Part shown: positions 35,570 through 50,415 of the stretch, one piece after another | Layout: every line of letters starts with the position of its first letter | How positions within the stretch are numbered: position 1 is the first letter of the stretch | DNA from: Wolfiporia cocos | Taxonomy: Eukaryota > Basidiomycota > Agaricomycetes > Polyporales > Phaeolaceae | Reading direction: 5' to 3' | NCBI GenBank assembly: GCA_029448655.1 | Contig: JACCLO010000005.1 | Coordinates: forward strand, 1,178,001 to 1,242,000 | DNA length: 64,000 nt | The notes under the pieces: generated by a model | The model's database searches: none | What the model was told of the DNA's origin: nothing | The model's input: the letters and a program-made list of their open reading frames with translations, nothing else | Position numbers and translations under genes: made by a program

Positions 35570-37229
35570 TCGGACGGATGGATGCTCAACTTGTGGCCTG
35601 ACCCCGCTCAGAATCGAACCAGGGCTGCTCCCTCGGAGTGATTGCGAGCCCGCGGACCCACAAGACACCGTGACAGAGCGATTGAACAATCTACTCAATA
35701 TTTCTGGTGCAGGGTACACGCTACCACTATGCCCGAGCACCGAGTATTATATCACGGCTCCACTCCAGTTCGCTGCCGCCAACCAAGAGATCTCCACGGT
35801 GGGATATCCTACTGACGAGACACGCGCAACCCTCGTTGTATCGGGAGCAATTGTGAACAACACTGGTCAAACCACGGCGGTCGACGGCGCTTGTTCCGAT
35901 TGTGACGGAATCAAGCTGCGCAACATACAGGTGTGTGTTAAACTCGAGGCGGGTCCCGGGTTATGACCTCATAATTCGTCCGACAGATTAACGGAACACG
36001 CCTCGGCGGAAGCGAAATCAGTGGGGGTGCAAATATTGAGATGGGCGGAGACAATTCGGGACAGCTTATCGAATACGTCCATTCCTTCGACCCTCGCGGG
36101 TGGTCGTGTCTGCACATCGCGGAGGGCACGTTCCTTTGTAACAACAACACTGTGCAAAACAACGACATTGGTCCATGCGGAAACGACGCCTTCCAGCAAT
36201 GGGCCGACGGAATTAGTGTAAGCTGTATGAATGCTGTAGTGCGTAACAACATGGTGAACAACCCTACGGTGAGACGGCTACTATATTGGATATGCTGCGC
36301 AGTTATCTGATGGAATTCAGGATGGTGGAATCGTCGTCTTTGGCTCACCGGGCACCATTGTAGAAAACAATACCATATGGGTAGAGACAGTGAGTGCCCG
36401 TTTATCGCGGGTCAAGCGGATTTTTAAGCCTGGTCTAGAATACCCTCCTGGGTGGGATTAATCTTGTAGATTACGAGCCATGGAAAGGCAATTATACCAA
36501 CACCATTGTACGCAACAATCTAATCCGCGGTGGCTTTGCCACAAGCAAAGAGCTCGCGAACGAGACCAAGGGTTCTAATGCGGACGACGTCATCATCAAG
36601 TTTGTCTTTCCGCTTCTTGACCCTCGCTCCATGCTCACATCTTCTCGCGCAGGATCGGCATCGCCATCGGGCCACGTACCTGGTTTGGAAATGAATTCTA
36701 CAACAACGTCAGCTCGTCGGGTACGGTGCTCGACAACCAACTGACGGGCGCGTTCGGGTACGCGATTGCAATGTCCTCCGCACACAACTTCACCGTCGAG
36801 GGCAACACGCTCGTCGGCAACACGTCCTTCATCGGCGCGCGGGGCCCGAACTGCACCGCGGACGACGCCGTGCCCGCCCCCGCCGCGTTCATCGTCGACC
36901 AGGACACGGTCACGCTCTCGACCGAGCAGACCGACTTCCAGAACGTTAGCGATGGCGACAGCCTCACGTGCATCCTCCCGCCCGACGGCGGCAGCTACTG
37001 GCCGTTCGGCGGGAACCCTGCGCCCGGCTCGTCTCAGTCGTTCCCCCCGGCAAGTACGCATCACGGCCTGTCAGGTGGCGCGAAGGCGGGCATTGCCATC
37101 GGTGTCATCCTTGGTGTCGTCGCTGTCGCCGCAGCAACGTACTTCATTCGGCGGTGGGCGATTAAACGAGCCAGCCGGAACGCACGGACCTGGAATAGGT
37201 CAGGCTACATCAACAAGGAGCGTGCATGA
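35570..37229 (+). CDS. membrane-anchored right-handed beta-helix protein (5' end unresolved)
   Basis: Exons seen: about 35570-35930, 35987-36268, 36321-36389, 36439-36599, 36653-37229. The product has repeated Asn-rich coils of a parallel beta-helix (GIKLRNIQINGTRLGGSEISGGANIEMGG, NNTVQNNDIGPCGND, VVRNNMVNNPT, GTIVENNTIW, IVRNNLIRGG, FTVEGNTLVGNTS). N-glycosylation sites and Cys pairs imply an extracellular protein. The C-terminus has a Ser/Pro/Gly stretch, one transmembrane helix (AGIAIGVILGVVAVAAATYFI) and a basic cytosolic tail. A signal peptide is expected; a candidate Met at 35421 (MLPPSHLSFFCISARLLSSA) is in another frame and the joining intron could not be fixed. Such proteins resemble polysaccharide-acting beta-helix enzymes, but no catalytic residues are recognised. 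Confidence 0.72.
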
Positions 37230-37894
37230 GCTCTGCAGCATCTATTCTATCTATCCCTATCTAACGTACCTTTCTTGCTCATTGGCGTCACGATCTTGCA
37301 TGTCTCATGGACTTGATACGTTCTTCGCCTCCTGGCTCACTCTTACTACTGCTTGATTGTCGCGGACTGTACGATTACTCTGATTGGAGCTCTCGTATCC
37401 AGTATCCCTCTTTCATAGCCCACTTTCCCTCATGTTTGCATTGATGTATAGATAGGATTAGTATGTTGGTTATACGTGTACTTGCACCTACCACCGCATT
37501 TAGCGATGTCGCTCTTGTTTGCTGGCTGCTCACACCATCAATTGAGATCGTCCCGAACGAGATATTCATAGATTTACGGAGTACAATACAAAGCAGCTAC
37601 CGAACGCGACGACGAAAGTATACAGGCGGGCAGAAAGCTTCAAGTTGGGACGTAGCCAACAAGACATGACGGTCCGAACGAGATGCACCGCAGAACCATA
37701 CCCTGGAGACCTTGTGGGGCAGTGTTGTCAAGCTCATGGCTCCCACGGTTACCTGTGAGTCCAAGAGAACAGATGAATAAACCAACCAATGCAATATATG
37801 GTAGAAGGGAGGCATGTGAACCAAGTCGGTAGTCTTTGTCGGCCGCACAAGCTCTCATACCAGGAGAAACGATGGCTGGCAGGAATGAATGTTA
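37230..37894. other. convergent intergenic spacer
   Basis: 665 bp between two convergent stop codons, expected to contain both 3' UTRs and terminators. No other feature seen. Confidence 0.5.
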
Positions 37895-40674
<2,780 letters not shown>

Positions 40675-41326
40675 GATGTGCACAGCCGCCCTGAAGTGCA
40701 GTGGCAGAAAGCAAGACGGTGGGAAACGAGTACGTTGGTTTCTTGCCTTGTCTGACAAACTATAGGGAGCGGGCGTTGCCGAGCTAAAAGGTGGCATCAA
40801 TATTGGGCGCTGACTGGCAACGGCCCAAACTGTGGCGAATGCTGATGATTTCGCAGATGCCTCTTCACTAGTCCGATGATGGTTCCTTTTCGGAGCCACA
40901 TAGCCTGATGCACTTGTGGTACGTCTGAAGAACATTCGTTGCAATAAAATGGTGGGCGGTCGACTACTTGACTCAGTGCTTGTTATGGATGTTCGCGCTC
41001 AACTCGGAGATCCTATGAGCTAATGGCAGACACGAGCGATATCAACAGCATTATATCCTCGTACGATGCAGCGGGTGAGCATCGCATCATGTCCTCCGCG
41101 AGCTTCACAATGCGAGGCTCTCAGAATTTTTTTTGCAGTTCCTTTGTGCGCCTAGCAAAACGATCATTGCTATACCGAATAGAAATCCTCAATCAATGTT
41201 TCAACTTTTTTCTTGGCACATAAGGTGAGCCTATGACACAGCACGAAGGTCGGACCGAGGCGAACATATGCATATAAACAGCCTCTGAGATACCGAAGTT
41301 ATGATATCCTACGGCTCTGGGATCAG
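40675..41326. other. divergent intergenic region
   Basis: 652 bp between the PAP1 start and the DUF6534-like gene. A short frame at 41023-41223 (MADTSDINSIISSYDAA..) has a possible donor after DAA, but no continuation could be supported. Confidence 0.4.
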
Positions 41327-43528
41327 ATGAACAACCGTGACGTTGGCCAGAGCTTGGGCCCCTTGTTTGGCGGCTGTACCGTCGCTATGATGTACGTCCG
41401 AAATGAAGACCGTCTATGCATGTGCTCATCGCCTTCCGACACCAGATGCTACGGCATAACTTGTGCGCAGGGGTTGTACTATTACCGTCACTATCCAGAA
41501 GATCACACATGGTTGAGGCGTCTGGTAACGTGAACAAAAGTACATACAATCTAACTCTAACATTTTCAAACAATACTCAGGTGGCGGTCCTCTGGTACGA
41601 CGGTCTTTTATATGCTATATAGCATCTCATTATGCCCCACGTGGCCAGGCTCTTGGATGGAGTCGCCGCAGTCTCAAGTTGGGTTGTAGGACATATGTTC
41701 CGTTCCAGTTCATCGCTAGATCTCAACGTTGGCAAACCCAGACACTATGGTGTTACTTGATGCTTCGACCCAATACTCCGATTGAACTTGTGATCATTAA
41801 CTGGAATAAGTTTGGTAATCCTGATAGTATTGGTAGGAATATTGGGTATGTCCACACGTACTGATATTATGCTCAACCTAGACTAATCGTTTGAACTCAA
41901 GCCCCTCCTTCGTGGTATGCTTACAATCACTCTAATTCCAACTTCTGCAATGAAGTTAGCTCACGAACCTCGACAGGTTGAGTTCGTTGTGACCGTTAGT
42001 GCCATGGTCGTATCATCCTCTGGCTACCAGCTGATGTGAGCCAGACGGTCTCAACGTTCATCGTCCACAGGTACACATCGATTGTTACTGGTTCCAGCGC
42101 TACCGGCCAATGATTTTCTCCATAGTTATTATGCACATACGGTCTGGAAAAGTAAATCCCATCAGTACTTGCATACACGCTGACTGTGACACGCTGTCAA
42201 TAGCCACCCCACTTGCATGGTATCGCCAACCCCTCGCTATGAGTCTCGTGAGTTTCAACGAAGGGTCGCTGAACCAGGTTGACTTAAGCTATTGCTTGTA
42301 CTGGTAGCTAGCCCTAGCATTTAGTTCTTTCGGTATGATCCTACTCTTGCACTTCCTCACTATACTAATGTGATCAGCCCTCAGGGACCGGAATTGGTGA
42401 GCTGCTCAGACGTTGTTTACCCACTGAATACAATATATGTGGCAATCCAAATCAGTATGTGTCGCTTTTGGGTGCATATATGGAGCATACAATGGGACTC
42501 AATCTGACTTGGGGTCAATGTCAGCGTGGCGTTCGCGGAAATGCCTGGATATGGCGAGGGTAACGGTACTATGCCAAATCGCAACCATTGGCAACCATAT
42601 AATGTGTCATTTATTTTCTGCAGCGGTGATCAAGTGCTCATTTAATGCTATGGTGGTCCAGACACTCTCCTTCGCTCAGATGGTGCTTGCTGCGCTCATG
42701 GATGTCCTCACAACCATCTCGCTATGTTACAATCTCAGACAAGGACAAACAGGGTTTCATAGGTAGGCGCTGATCCTGGTGTCATTTAATGTAATTTATG
42801 TAGTGATTGTCAACCCTGAATATAGCACAAAATCGATGTTGAGAAAACTGACACTATATATCATCAATCGCGGTATTTTGGTAGCGTGAGTGATCGTCTG
42901 CTGTGATACTGATTACGACTGACATCTACATGCTGTGCAAGTCTTGCTCAGCTTGCGCAAATCGTCACGGTAAGACCAAAGTCATCCCACCTACGACAGT
43001 CGCAGTAGGTTCACCCTTACTCACGTCGGACAACCAGTTCGAGATATTTTACTCCTACCCAACGTCACCACCATATGTACGACTTGTCTTCCAATTCATA
43101 GGGAGCAAATGTGAGTATTTCGTAGCAATCGACGAAAAATGCTCACTCCACGTTCAAGTATACGTGAACACTATGCTTGCATTGTGAGCTCCGCCGACAA
43201 GTGAATGTCGCGCTTGTCTAACAGCGTCGGATTTGACGACAGGCTGAACGCTCGCAGGCACCTGAGGTGTGCAGGGGGCTCGACACTTGACTTGGATGAC
43301 ATCTTCTCTTCGAATAATAGCGCTGAAGATGTGGTCCATTGTCCTCAAATGGTACGTTTGAGCAATGGCTTTCACCTGAAATGCACGCTAGTCGGCTCAC
43401 TGCCAGCTAAAGCCCGGTCCAATTTGTCCATGAAGTCAGAGTCTGCAACACAGCGAAACTGCAGCACATCTTATGTAAGCTTCAAGCTTCATCCACAACC
43501 AGTGCTGGATGGCCTACTGGTGCACTAG
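41327..43528 (+). CDS. DUF6534-like multi-spanning membrane protein, middle unresolved
   Basis: The 5' exons are clear: 41327-41391, 41446-41524, 41581-41594 (14 nt) and from 41649. They join as MNNRDVGQSLGPLFGGCTVAMICYGITCAQ.. LYYYRHYPEDHTWLRRL, VAVLW, LLDGVAAV, the pattern of basidiomycete DUF6534 proteins. The 3' part is also family-like: QTLSFAQMVLAALMDVLTTISLCYNLRQGQTGFHR (ending 42765), TKSMLRKLTLYIINRGILVA (from about 42827), an ALAQLAQIV exon near 42944, VYVNTMLAL near 43160, and LNARRHLR with an acidic tail from about 43244. Between 41750 and 42640 fragments such as VEFVVTVSAMVV and HTVWKSK appear, but no consistent joining was found, so it may be a diverging or broken copy. DUF6534 proteins are expanded in mushrooms and their function is unknown. 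The stop at 43528 is tentative. Confidence 0.6.
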
Positions 43529-44216
43529 TTATACTGAATCCATTGTATTACGATGAATCCTCGTATGACATATTTCGAGGCTGGGACCGGATCCGATGCG
43601 CCACAACAATTCAGTTTGATGCGGTGGTGATCAGCGTTTCAACGACGTAAGCGGTATTAAAACGACGTCGAGGCTCGGCCACTAACGCATTCTGAAATTT
43701 GCTCGACGACATTTCCTTTGAGTGTTCAACGCGTCGTGCATCCCGTTTGTACAAGCTGCGCTTCTACCCGATTTTTTCGCGATGAAGGATGCTCACGCCT
43801 TGATGTGTGACAACGCCCCGCTTGATCCGCCACCGCCGACCCCCGCTTAACAGTGAATGATGCGCGGATGCCTATCCCCATAAGGCAGCTGAGTAGGATT
43901 ACTCACCTACGGCGCAGAGTAAGCAGGTCTCAGAGTACCTGTCAGAGGCCCACTGATGTCATACGATGCGTAGTGCATATGCCAAGTGCAGCACTCGAAC
44001 TTCCGAGTTGCGACGCAAGCTTCTCCTCCCGCCCATGAATGTTGTTCGCCGTGGCAGCCGCCGGTGGTGAGTAAGACAGTGAGGTGTGATGGAGATATTG
44101 TCAAAGGAGGAAGCACTTGGGAAGTATATATGCAACTTCGCTTTCGTTCTTCGTACCCACCATCCCAGACATCCTTCCTCTATTGAGTAGCCCCTTCAAG
44201 AAGAAACCCGCCAGCA
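43529..44216. other. intergenic spacer upstream of the dehydrogenase gene
   Basis: 688 bp with no supported gene; its right end is the promoter of the next gene. Confidence 0.5.
44125..44131 (+). promoter_or_regulatory. TATA box of the dehydrogenase gene
   Basis: TATATAT lies 86-92 bp upstream of the ATG at 44217 in an otherwise mixed sequence, consistent with an inducible promoter and a 5' UTR of about 55-60 nt. Confidence 0.55.
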
Positions 44217-45550
44217 ATGTCTGAACAATCAGTCACAGTCCCCAAGGTTATGCGCGCCATCATCACGCAGCCAAACAAAACCGTTGCGCTAGAGGAGGTC
44301 CCTGTACCGACCATCGCCGACGATGAGATCCTCGTCAAGACCGTCGCGGCCGCACAGAACCCGACAGACTGGCAATGTAGCCCTCCCCGCCTTCTCTACG
44401 ACGCCGTTGCTGATCATTTCGCAGATGTGTACCGTGTGACGAATGTCGGCACGATCGTGGGCTGCGACTGGTCTGGATACGTCGTGCAGGTCGGGCAGAG
44501 CGTCACGACGCATGCGGTCGGCGACCACGTCGCGGGCTTCACGCATGGGAGCTACTACACAGACCGCGGCGCGTATGCGGAGTACGTCAAGGCGAGTGCG
44601 GATCTCGCGTGGAAGGTCCCGCCGGGTACGTTCTCGCATGAGGAGGCTGCTACGATGGGATGCGCGTGAGTATCATTGTACGCAATCAGCAGGTAAGGAT
44701 AAAGGCTGACGGGAGTGTTCAAGATTCTGGACTGCTGTACAAGGCTTGTTCCATCCCACTCGGCTTGGGCTGGTCGAACCGCCGAACAGGGTTTCTAAGG
44801 AAGAGTGGCTCTTCGTGTATGGCGGAAGCTGTACGTGACCGCACCGTGTATCATTGCATGATGCTGAGTCTCGTCTCTTCAGCATCGGTCGGGATGTTCG
44901 CCCTTCAGCTGGCCCATGTAGCAGGATACAAAGTCGTCACTGTGGCGTCTCCGCGGAACCACGAACTCTGCAAGTCCTTGGGGGCCGATGTAGTGTTTGA
45001 CGTAGGTGTCCTGTTGGCATGTTTGAATTTCTAGTGTTCACATACGCCCATCTTACCAGTACAAAGACCCTGATGTCATTGCCAAAATCAAGGATGCCAC
45101 CCATGATTCGCTGCATTATGCGTTCGACACTTTTTGCAATCTGCAGACACAATCGCTCACCGTCAACTGCTTCGCGCCTGGTCCTGGCAAGATGGTCACT
45201 ATCCAGCCAGTAGAGGAGAGTGCACAGGTGCTACGGGAAGACGTCAAGGCCCGGTGTAAGATTCCTGATCTTGCGCCAATAGTTGTGGCTTACCTCGATT
45301 TCCAGTCACGTTGATCTACACGTCTCTCGGCCGCTCATTTAACTTCCTTGGTCTCCATTACCCGGCCTCCCCCCAGGATCGAGCACATATGGCTTCGTTC
45401 CTGCGCAAGGTACCTGAACTGGTGAGCTCGGTCGCGCTTAAGCCCAACCCAGTGATGGTCTGGGAAGGCGGCTTGAATGGTGTCAACGATGGGTTGAAGT
45501 TCATGAAAGAAGGTAGAAACAGCGGGGAGAAGATTGTATATAGGGTATAA
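44217..45550 (+). CDS. medium-chain dehydrogenase/reductase (quinone or enoyl reductase type)
   Basis: Five exons: 44217-44665, 44724-44830, 44883-45001, 45060-45255, 45306-45550; 1116 nt, 371 residues. A GroES-like N-terminal half (MRAIITQPNKTVALEEVPVPTIADDEILVKTVAAAQNPTDW, GTIVGCDWSGYVVQVG, GDHVAGFTHG) is followed by a Rossmann NAD(P)H domain with the split nucleotide-binding loop VYGGS-SSVGMFALQLAHVAGYKVV and the helix GADVVFDYKDPDVIAKI. Structural-zinc cysteines are absent, which suggests a zinc-free trans-enoyl-reductase/quinone oxidoreductase subtype. Such proteins act alone in detoxification or as partner reductases in polyketide pathways; no biosynthetic genes lie nearby, so a stand-alone cytosolic role is likelier. 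The exon 4 donor is taken as T|GTAAGA, the only choice that keeps the TLIYTSLGRSF frame. Confidence 0.88.
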
Positions 45551-46977
45551 TGCCTCTTGTTATTCCTGGTGAGCACATGGCCTTCTATCTAACATACCTC
45601 TTATGATGTGATTAGCTGAGGCGGTGCGGAAGCCTATAAGCAGGCCATCCAGGCTGATACATGTGGGCCCGTGCTCGGTCTAGAGGGCCGCAAGATGAGC
45701 AAGTCGGGCGTTTCTATGCCAATAACGTGATGAAGGGCGCCAGCGGACAAAAATACGGCTTGAAAAATGCAAACAATCCCTACAGCAAAAGCAAACTGTA
45801 CTCGTAAAGGGTGAACGGGCGCATCAGCGCCTCGACCCTGATAGCACGAGGCTATTGGTCGGGTGGACAGCGTAATGCTTGTACATCAACGAATTCATGT
45901 TCTATTATTGCGTAACAAGAACATGCTGGAGATCAATGAGAGCGTTGCTTGACAGATTGACGTGGATCAAATGTCCGCGGCGGTGTATGTGCGCTTCCGG
46001 CTGGGCCAAGAACGCTTAGATGTACTCGGCGTAAAATACAGGACCACCGGTGATGCATGATGGCTGAAGCTGTCAGAGCAATCATAAAATCGGTTGACGA
46101 GCGCGTTTTTCCACAGGCGCAACGATGCGTAGGACAACCGCGTGAAGTACAGTACAGAATTCGAGCAATTAAATACTATTTTGCCCTTCGTATCACTTCC
46201 GGCTACGCCATACCCGACTCCCAACGTGCGCGCGCGACGTCCAGGCACGCGCGAGCTCGCCCACGGCAACCCAAGTTCCAACTTCATGAAGCTCCAGTAT
46301 ATGATTTGCAATGGCATTTTCACGCTCACGATGCCAGACTCTGGATTCTGCGGCACTTCAACGTACTTCTGAGTAGTACTTAGAAGTTTCATGTAGAGTG
46401 TATGATAATGTAATGGGATACACTAGGTCTCAGTTCCCATTCAGGTTCCTCATTCGAATGATGGGGATCTGTAAATACTTTGGATATGCTTGACATTCAG
46501 TGCGCCAAACTATCAGTCACCATTGTTGCACTGTTTTGATATATGGTACAGCCGCAGTTGATCCTCACTCTACTCCTGCCACAGTGTCTCCACTGAATGC
46601 ATACATTTACAACTGACACTTGATTGTAGTAGCAACATGGGACATATGACTATAGCCTCATGGTGTCAATGTATCAGAGGACGTTAGCGTTCCGTTGGGC
46701 GCTCTGAGATATCAATGATTGATGATTATGAATAGCGCGGTTGCCGTAGATGCTAGGCCTGTTCGATAACGAGTCCTCGGGCGTTGATGTTGGAAGTGAT
46801 GGGTCGTTGCGTGCGACGAGCGCCACAAAGGGGCGAAAACATAGGGGCGTACCTGATCGTCGTACATTTTGCCGCAGCGCCCGCCCGGAGGGGTCAGAAC
46901 GCCTCGCCGGTTTGACCAAAAGCATACCTTACCTTGGTCCCTGTTTGTTTTGAATCGTCGCGTCCTCAGCCTTCCGG
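45551..46977. other. intergenic region left of the retrotransposon nest
   Basis: 1.4 kb with only short open frames (e.g. 45967-46392 minus) that show no family motif. It ends at the CCGTG duplication of element 2. Confidence 0.45.
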
Positions 46978-47002
46978 CCGTGTGACACAAGCAACACTTC
47001 AA

Positions 47003-47373
47003 TGACACAAGCGCTATCTCAAGCAACTACTCAGGGGAATATTACTCGCGTGGAAGCGTATTCCTAGTCTGAGGCTACTCAAGGCAACAAAGGCCAAGAC
47101 GAGTCTGGGGTGCTCCCTGCTCGTCTGGCTGGTATATATGCTCGTAGGCTGTTTGTACATGTTTGGCTACTATACAGTATTACGTAAGCTGATAGACCGT
47201 TTAGAGTATGGTAAACCCTATCATAGGTGTAGAGCCACATCAAGGGTGTCCGGGGTCTGTGTAGGCACGTGTGGGGTGTTTGGGGTCCTTGCACGTGATG
47301 CATAGGCGGGCGCTTAGATAAGATAAGGGTTGTTCCTAGTCGCAAGCAAGTTGGAGAAAATCGGCTTGTGACA
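47003..47373 (-). repeat. 3' LTR of element 1
   Basis: 371 bp, TGACACAAGC..GCTTGTGACA on the plus strand, same orientation as the copy at 55537-55907 and identical except for one G/A difference near its left end. The pol stop codon (47336-47338) lies inside it. Confidence 0.95.
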
Positions 47374-50300
47374 GTACCCCCTCTTCTAGCTGCGTGTCCC
47401 CACGCCCAGCAATCACTTTGTACATAGTTTGGTCAACATGGCACGGGTGGTCTACGGTTTTCTTGCAAATGTGTGGGTTTGCGAGTTGGAGAGTGTTTAG
47501 AACCGGGTAGATCCAGTATCCTTTTGATTCAGGTATAGTGGATTCTATCGGCTGTCCGACTCGTATTCCGTATTGTACGACCCGTGTGTGTGGATGAGAA
47601 AACCAGAAGTTACGAGCGACGAGCTTTTTCTCATAGGCATAGAATGGTATACTGCCTTTGATTAGAAGTGTAGTGTCTATGTCGTCGTATATGATGAACT
47701 CCTTCGGGTTTTCTCTGAGTCCCATCTCCTGAGCTTTTCGTTCGAAGTCCTCCCACTCTGGGTCCCATTTGGTTTCAGAGTGGTCCCAGCCAGTGTTTCG
47801 GTTCTTCCACTGGTTACCTGGGGCGGATGGTCTAGCTTCGAAGAACTTTGTGACGAGCTCTTGGTAATGGTTCAATCCACGTTTTCGTTCCCATGTTTTA
47901 GTCCCGTCAGACCATTCGACTTCTAGCTCGATTCGCCCTCGGTCTTCCCTGGATTCGAGGATCCTGAGAGGCCTGCGAACGTCATTGCTTTCCGTCACTT
48001 TACTATGGTCTTGATTGGGGAAGGCGGGCGGTGTGTATGGCAGGAGTAAGACCTCGTTGAATACTGGGTATATCCCGCGCATGTCTGCGGGGAGGTCTAG
48101 TTCGTATGCTCCATGCCCGACCTTCTTTGTGACCTTGTATGGTCCAAATCGCTTGGAGTCGAGCTTCTTAGTTGGGTGGCCCATGTTTATGTTGCGGCCG
48201 TCGACCCAGACTAAGTCGCCTTCAGAGTACGATAGTGGCGATGCCCGTTTCCTATCGTAGTACTCTTTCATGCGTAGTTTAGCTTTCTCCAGGTTCTGTG
48301 AAGCGAGTTTGGATATGGTGTGCATGTGTTCGACCCAATCCCGTGCTACCCCCTCTTCTTGTTCCGGCGCCTCTACACCTGTGAAGGGGTGGTATCCGTG
48401 CGTAAGGTAAAAGGGACTATATCCCGTGCTACTGTGTACGTGTGTCTTGTACGCAAAGCTTGCCAGCGGGAGTAAGTCCGGCCAGTTCGTATGAGTATCG
48501 TTAATAAATAATCTAAGGTAGACCTCGAGTTCCTGGTTCATACGTTCCGTTTGCCCGTCTGTCTGTGGGTGGAACGCGGTACTCGGGTTTCCCTGTATGC
48601 CTAGTCTACGATATACGTCCTTTATGAATTCTGATACAAATTGTGGTCCTCTGTCGCTAAATATTTTCTTTGGTAGTCCGTGTTGTGTATATACTTTATC
48701 TACGAATATGTTGGCCCATCCTTCGGCCGATAGTTTAGTCGTTGTTGGTACAGCTATATAGTCTTTTGACTTCATGTCTACTACTACAATTATTGCGTCG
48801 CGACCCTTGGAAGTGGGGAGTCCCGTGATCATGTCTACGGAGATGTTCTCCCAGTTGTGTGCTGGAGTTGGGTTCGGGTTGAGTGGAGCCGCGTGTTTGG
48901 ATCGGTCCGGCTTAGCGGCCTGGCACTTGATACAGGCTTTGACGTACTGGCGGATGTCTGAGCGCATCTTGGGCCACCAGTAGTGTCGATGTATAGCCGT
49001 GTACGTGTTTTTGGTGCCAGGGTGTCCCGCTGAGACGGTGTCGTGGAACGAAGAAATGATTTTTCCGATTAATTCTTCGTCCCGAGGGATAATTAACCTC
49101 CCTCTCCTATATCGCAGACCGTCCTCGGTCATTTCCCCTACTTCTACTCCTTCCTTTCCATCGTAGAGAGCGGCTTCCGCTTTGACCCTCTCTTTTACTT
49201 CGTCATGGGTGATACCCTTGACTACAGTATAGAATGAGGATCGCAGCCTTTCTGCGCTATCTTGGACGAAGAGGTGTGGCTTCAGGACGACTTGCCCTTC
49301 GAGGTGATCCTTGTCATTTCCGTGATCACTTCTTCGGGAAAGCCCATCGGCCCTTCCATTGGTCTTCCCGGGGATGTGCACGAGTTGTAGGTCATACTCG
49401 GCGAGTTCCGTCATCCACCGGGCTTGTCGCGGATTAATTTTCTGCGGGGTCTTAAAGTATTCTAGGTTCTTATGGTCCGTTAGTACTTCTACAGGGTGTT
49501 TGCCACCCATTACGAAATGTCGCCATTCATCGAGTGCGCGCATGATGGCGAGAAGTTCTCTGTCGTAGATCTCGTAGTTCCATTCTGCCGGTAGCATCGT
49601 CTTACTTTGGTAGGCGATGGGTTTCCAGACGCCATCCTGTTTCTGCATGAGGCAGGCTCCGGTTGCGAAGTCTGATGAATCTGCCTCGATGCGGAAAGGG
49701 TCGTCGTCGTTTGGTATCCCTAACACGGGTGCTTCGATAAATATTTTCTTTAACTTATCGAAGCACTCTTGTTCCGCCGTACCCCACTGCCAAGGCGTGT
49801 CCTTGGTTAGGTTTATCAGTGGGCGTGCTACCGTGGAGAACTTGGGTATAAATCTCCGGTAAAAGTTTGCAAATCCGGTGAAGGATTGCACTTCTTTCTT
49901 GTTCCGAGGTGCGGGCCATTCAGCTACTGCCGCCACCTTCGCGGGATCCATACGGATTTCCCCGTGAGAGATTATGTGTCCCAAGTATTCTACTTCCGAC
50001 TTCATGAACTCGCATTTCTCTGGTTTACAGGTTAGCTTACTTTGACGGAGAACGAGCAGAACCTTGCGCAGGATTTCTTTATGTTCTGCCTCGGTCTCCG
50101 TGAAAACAAGTATGTCGTCTAAATATACAATGACTTTTCCCGTCATTATTAGGTCTCGGAAGATGTCATTCATCAAAGTCTGGAACGTGCCCGGTGCGTT
50201 GCACATTCCAAAGAACATCACTAAGGGTTCGTATAGTCCCCTATTAGTGATGAAGGCGGCTTTCTCTTCGTCGCCTTCTTTGATTCTGACATTCGTGTAT

Positions 50301-50415
50301 CCCCAACGAATGTCCAGTTTAGAAAAGTACTTAGCTCGTTTTAACTTGTTGAGCAGCTCCGTGATCAGAGGGAGCGGGTACCGGTTCTTCTTGGTCATTT
50401 GGTTCAGCTTCCGAT
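47336..50415 (-). pseudogene. element 1 Pol remnant: RT, RNase H, integrase
   Basis: Downstream half of the element 1 polyprotein, open for over 1000 codons but severed from its upstream half by the solo LTR. It starts at KLNQMTKK, the beginning of the reverse transcriptase fingers. In order: RT with the YLDD active site near 50115, RNase H (RIEADSSDF.., YEIYDRELLAI, LTDHKNLEYF), integrase zinc-binding HHCC (HDTVSAGHPG..CIKC), the DDE core (VDMITGLP, FSDRGPQF, GQTERMNQELE), a GPY motif (SKRFGPYKV) and a diverged chromodomain-like C-terminus. Catalytic residues look intact. The stop codon is 38 nt inside the 3' LTR. Without the insert the frame would continue directly from 51124. Confidence 0.93.
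47377..47387 (-). other. polypurine tract of element 1
   Basis: AGAAGAGGGGG in element orientation, three bases from the 3' LTR; it would prime plus-strand DNA synthesis. It lies inside the coding frame. Confidence 0.75.

Noticed and set aside
35600..35650. tRNA-like AGAATCGAACC (reverse complement GGTTCGATTCT)
   Set aside because: The T-stem does not pair and no anticodon or acceptor arm can be drawn; the sequence lies in the 5' coding exon of the beta-helix gene.
45967..46392. 141-codon minus-strand frame
   Set aside because: No motif; plus-strand frames overlap it and no splice-linked exon was found.
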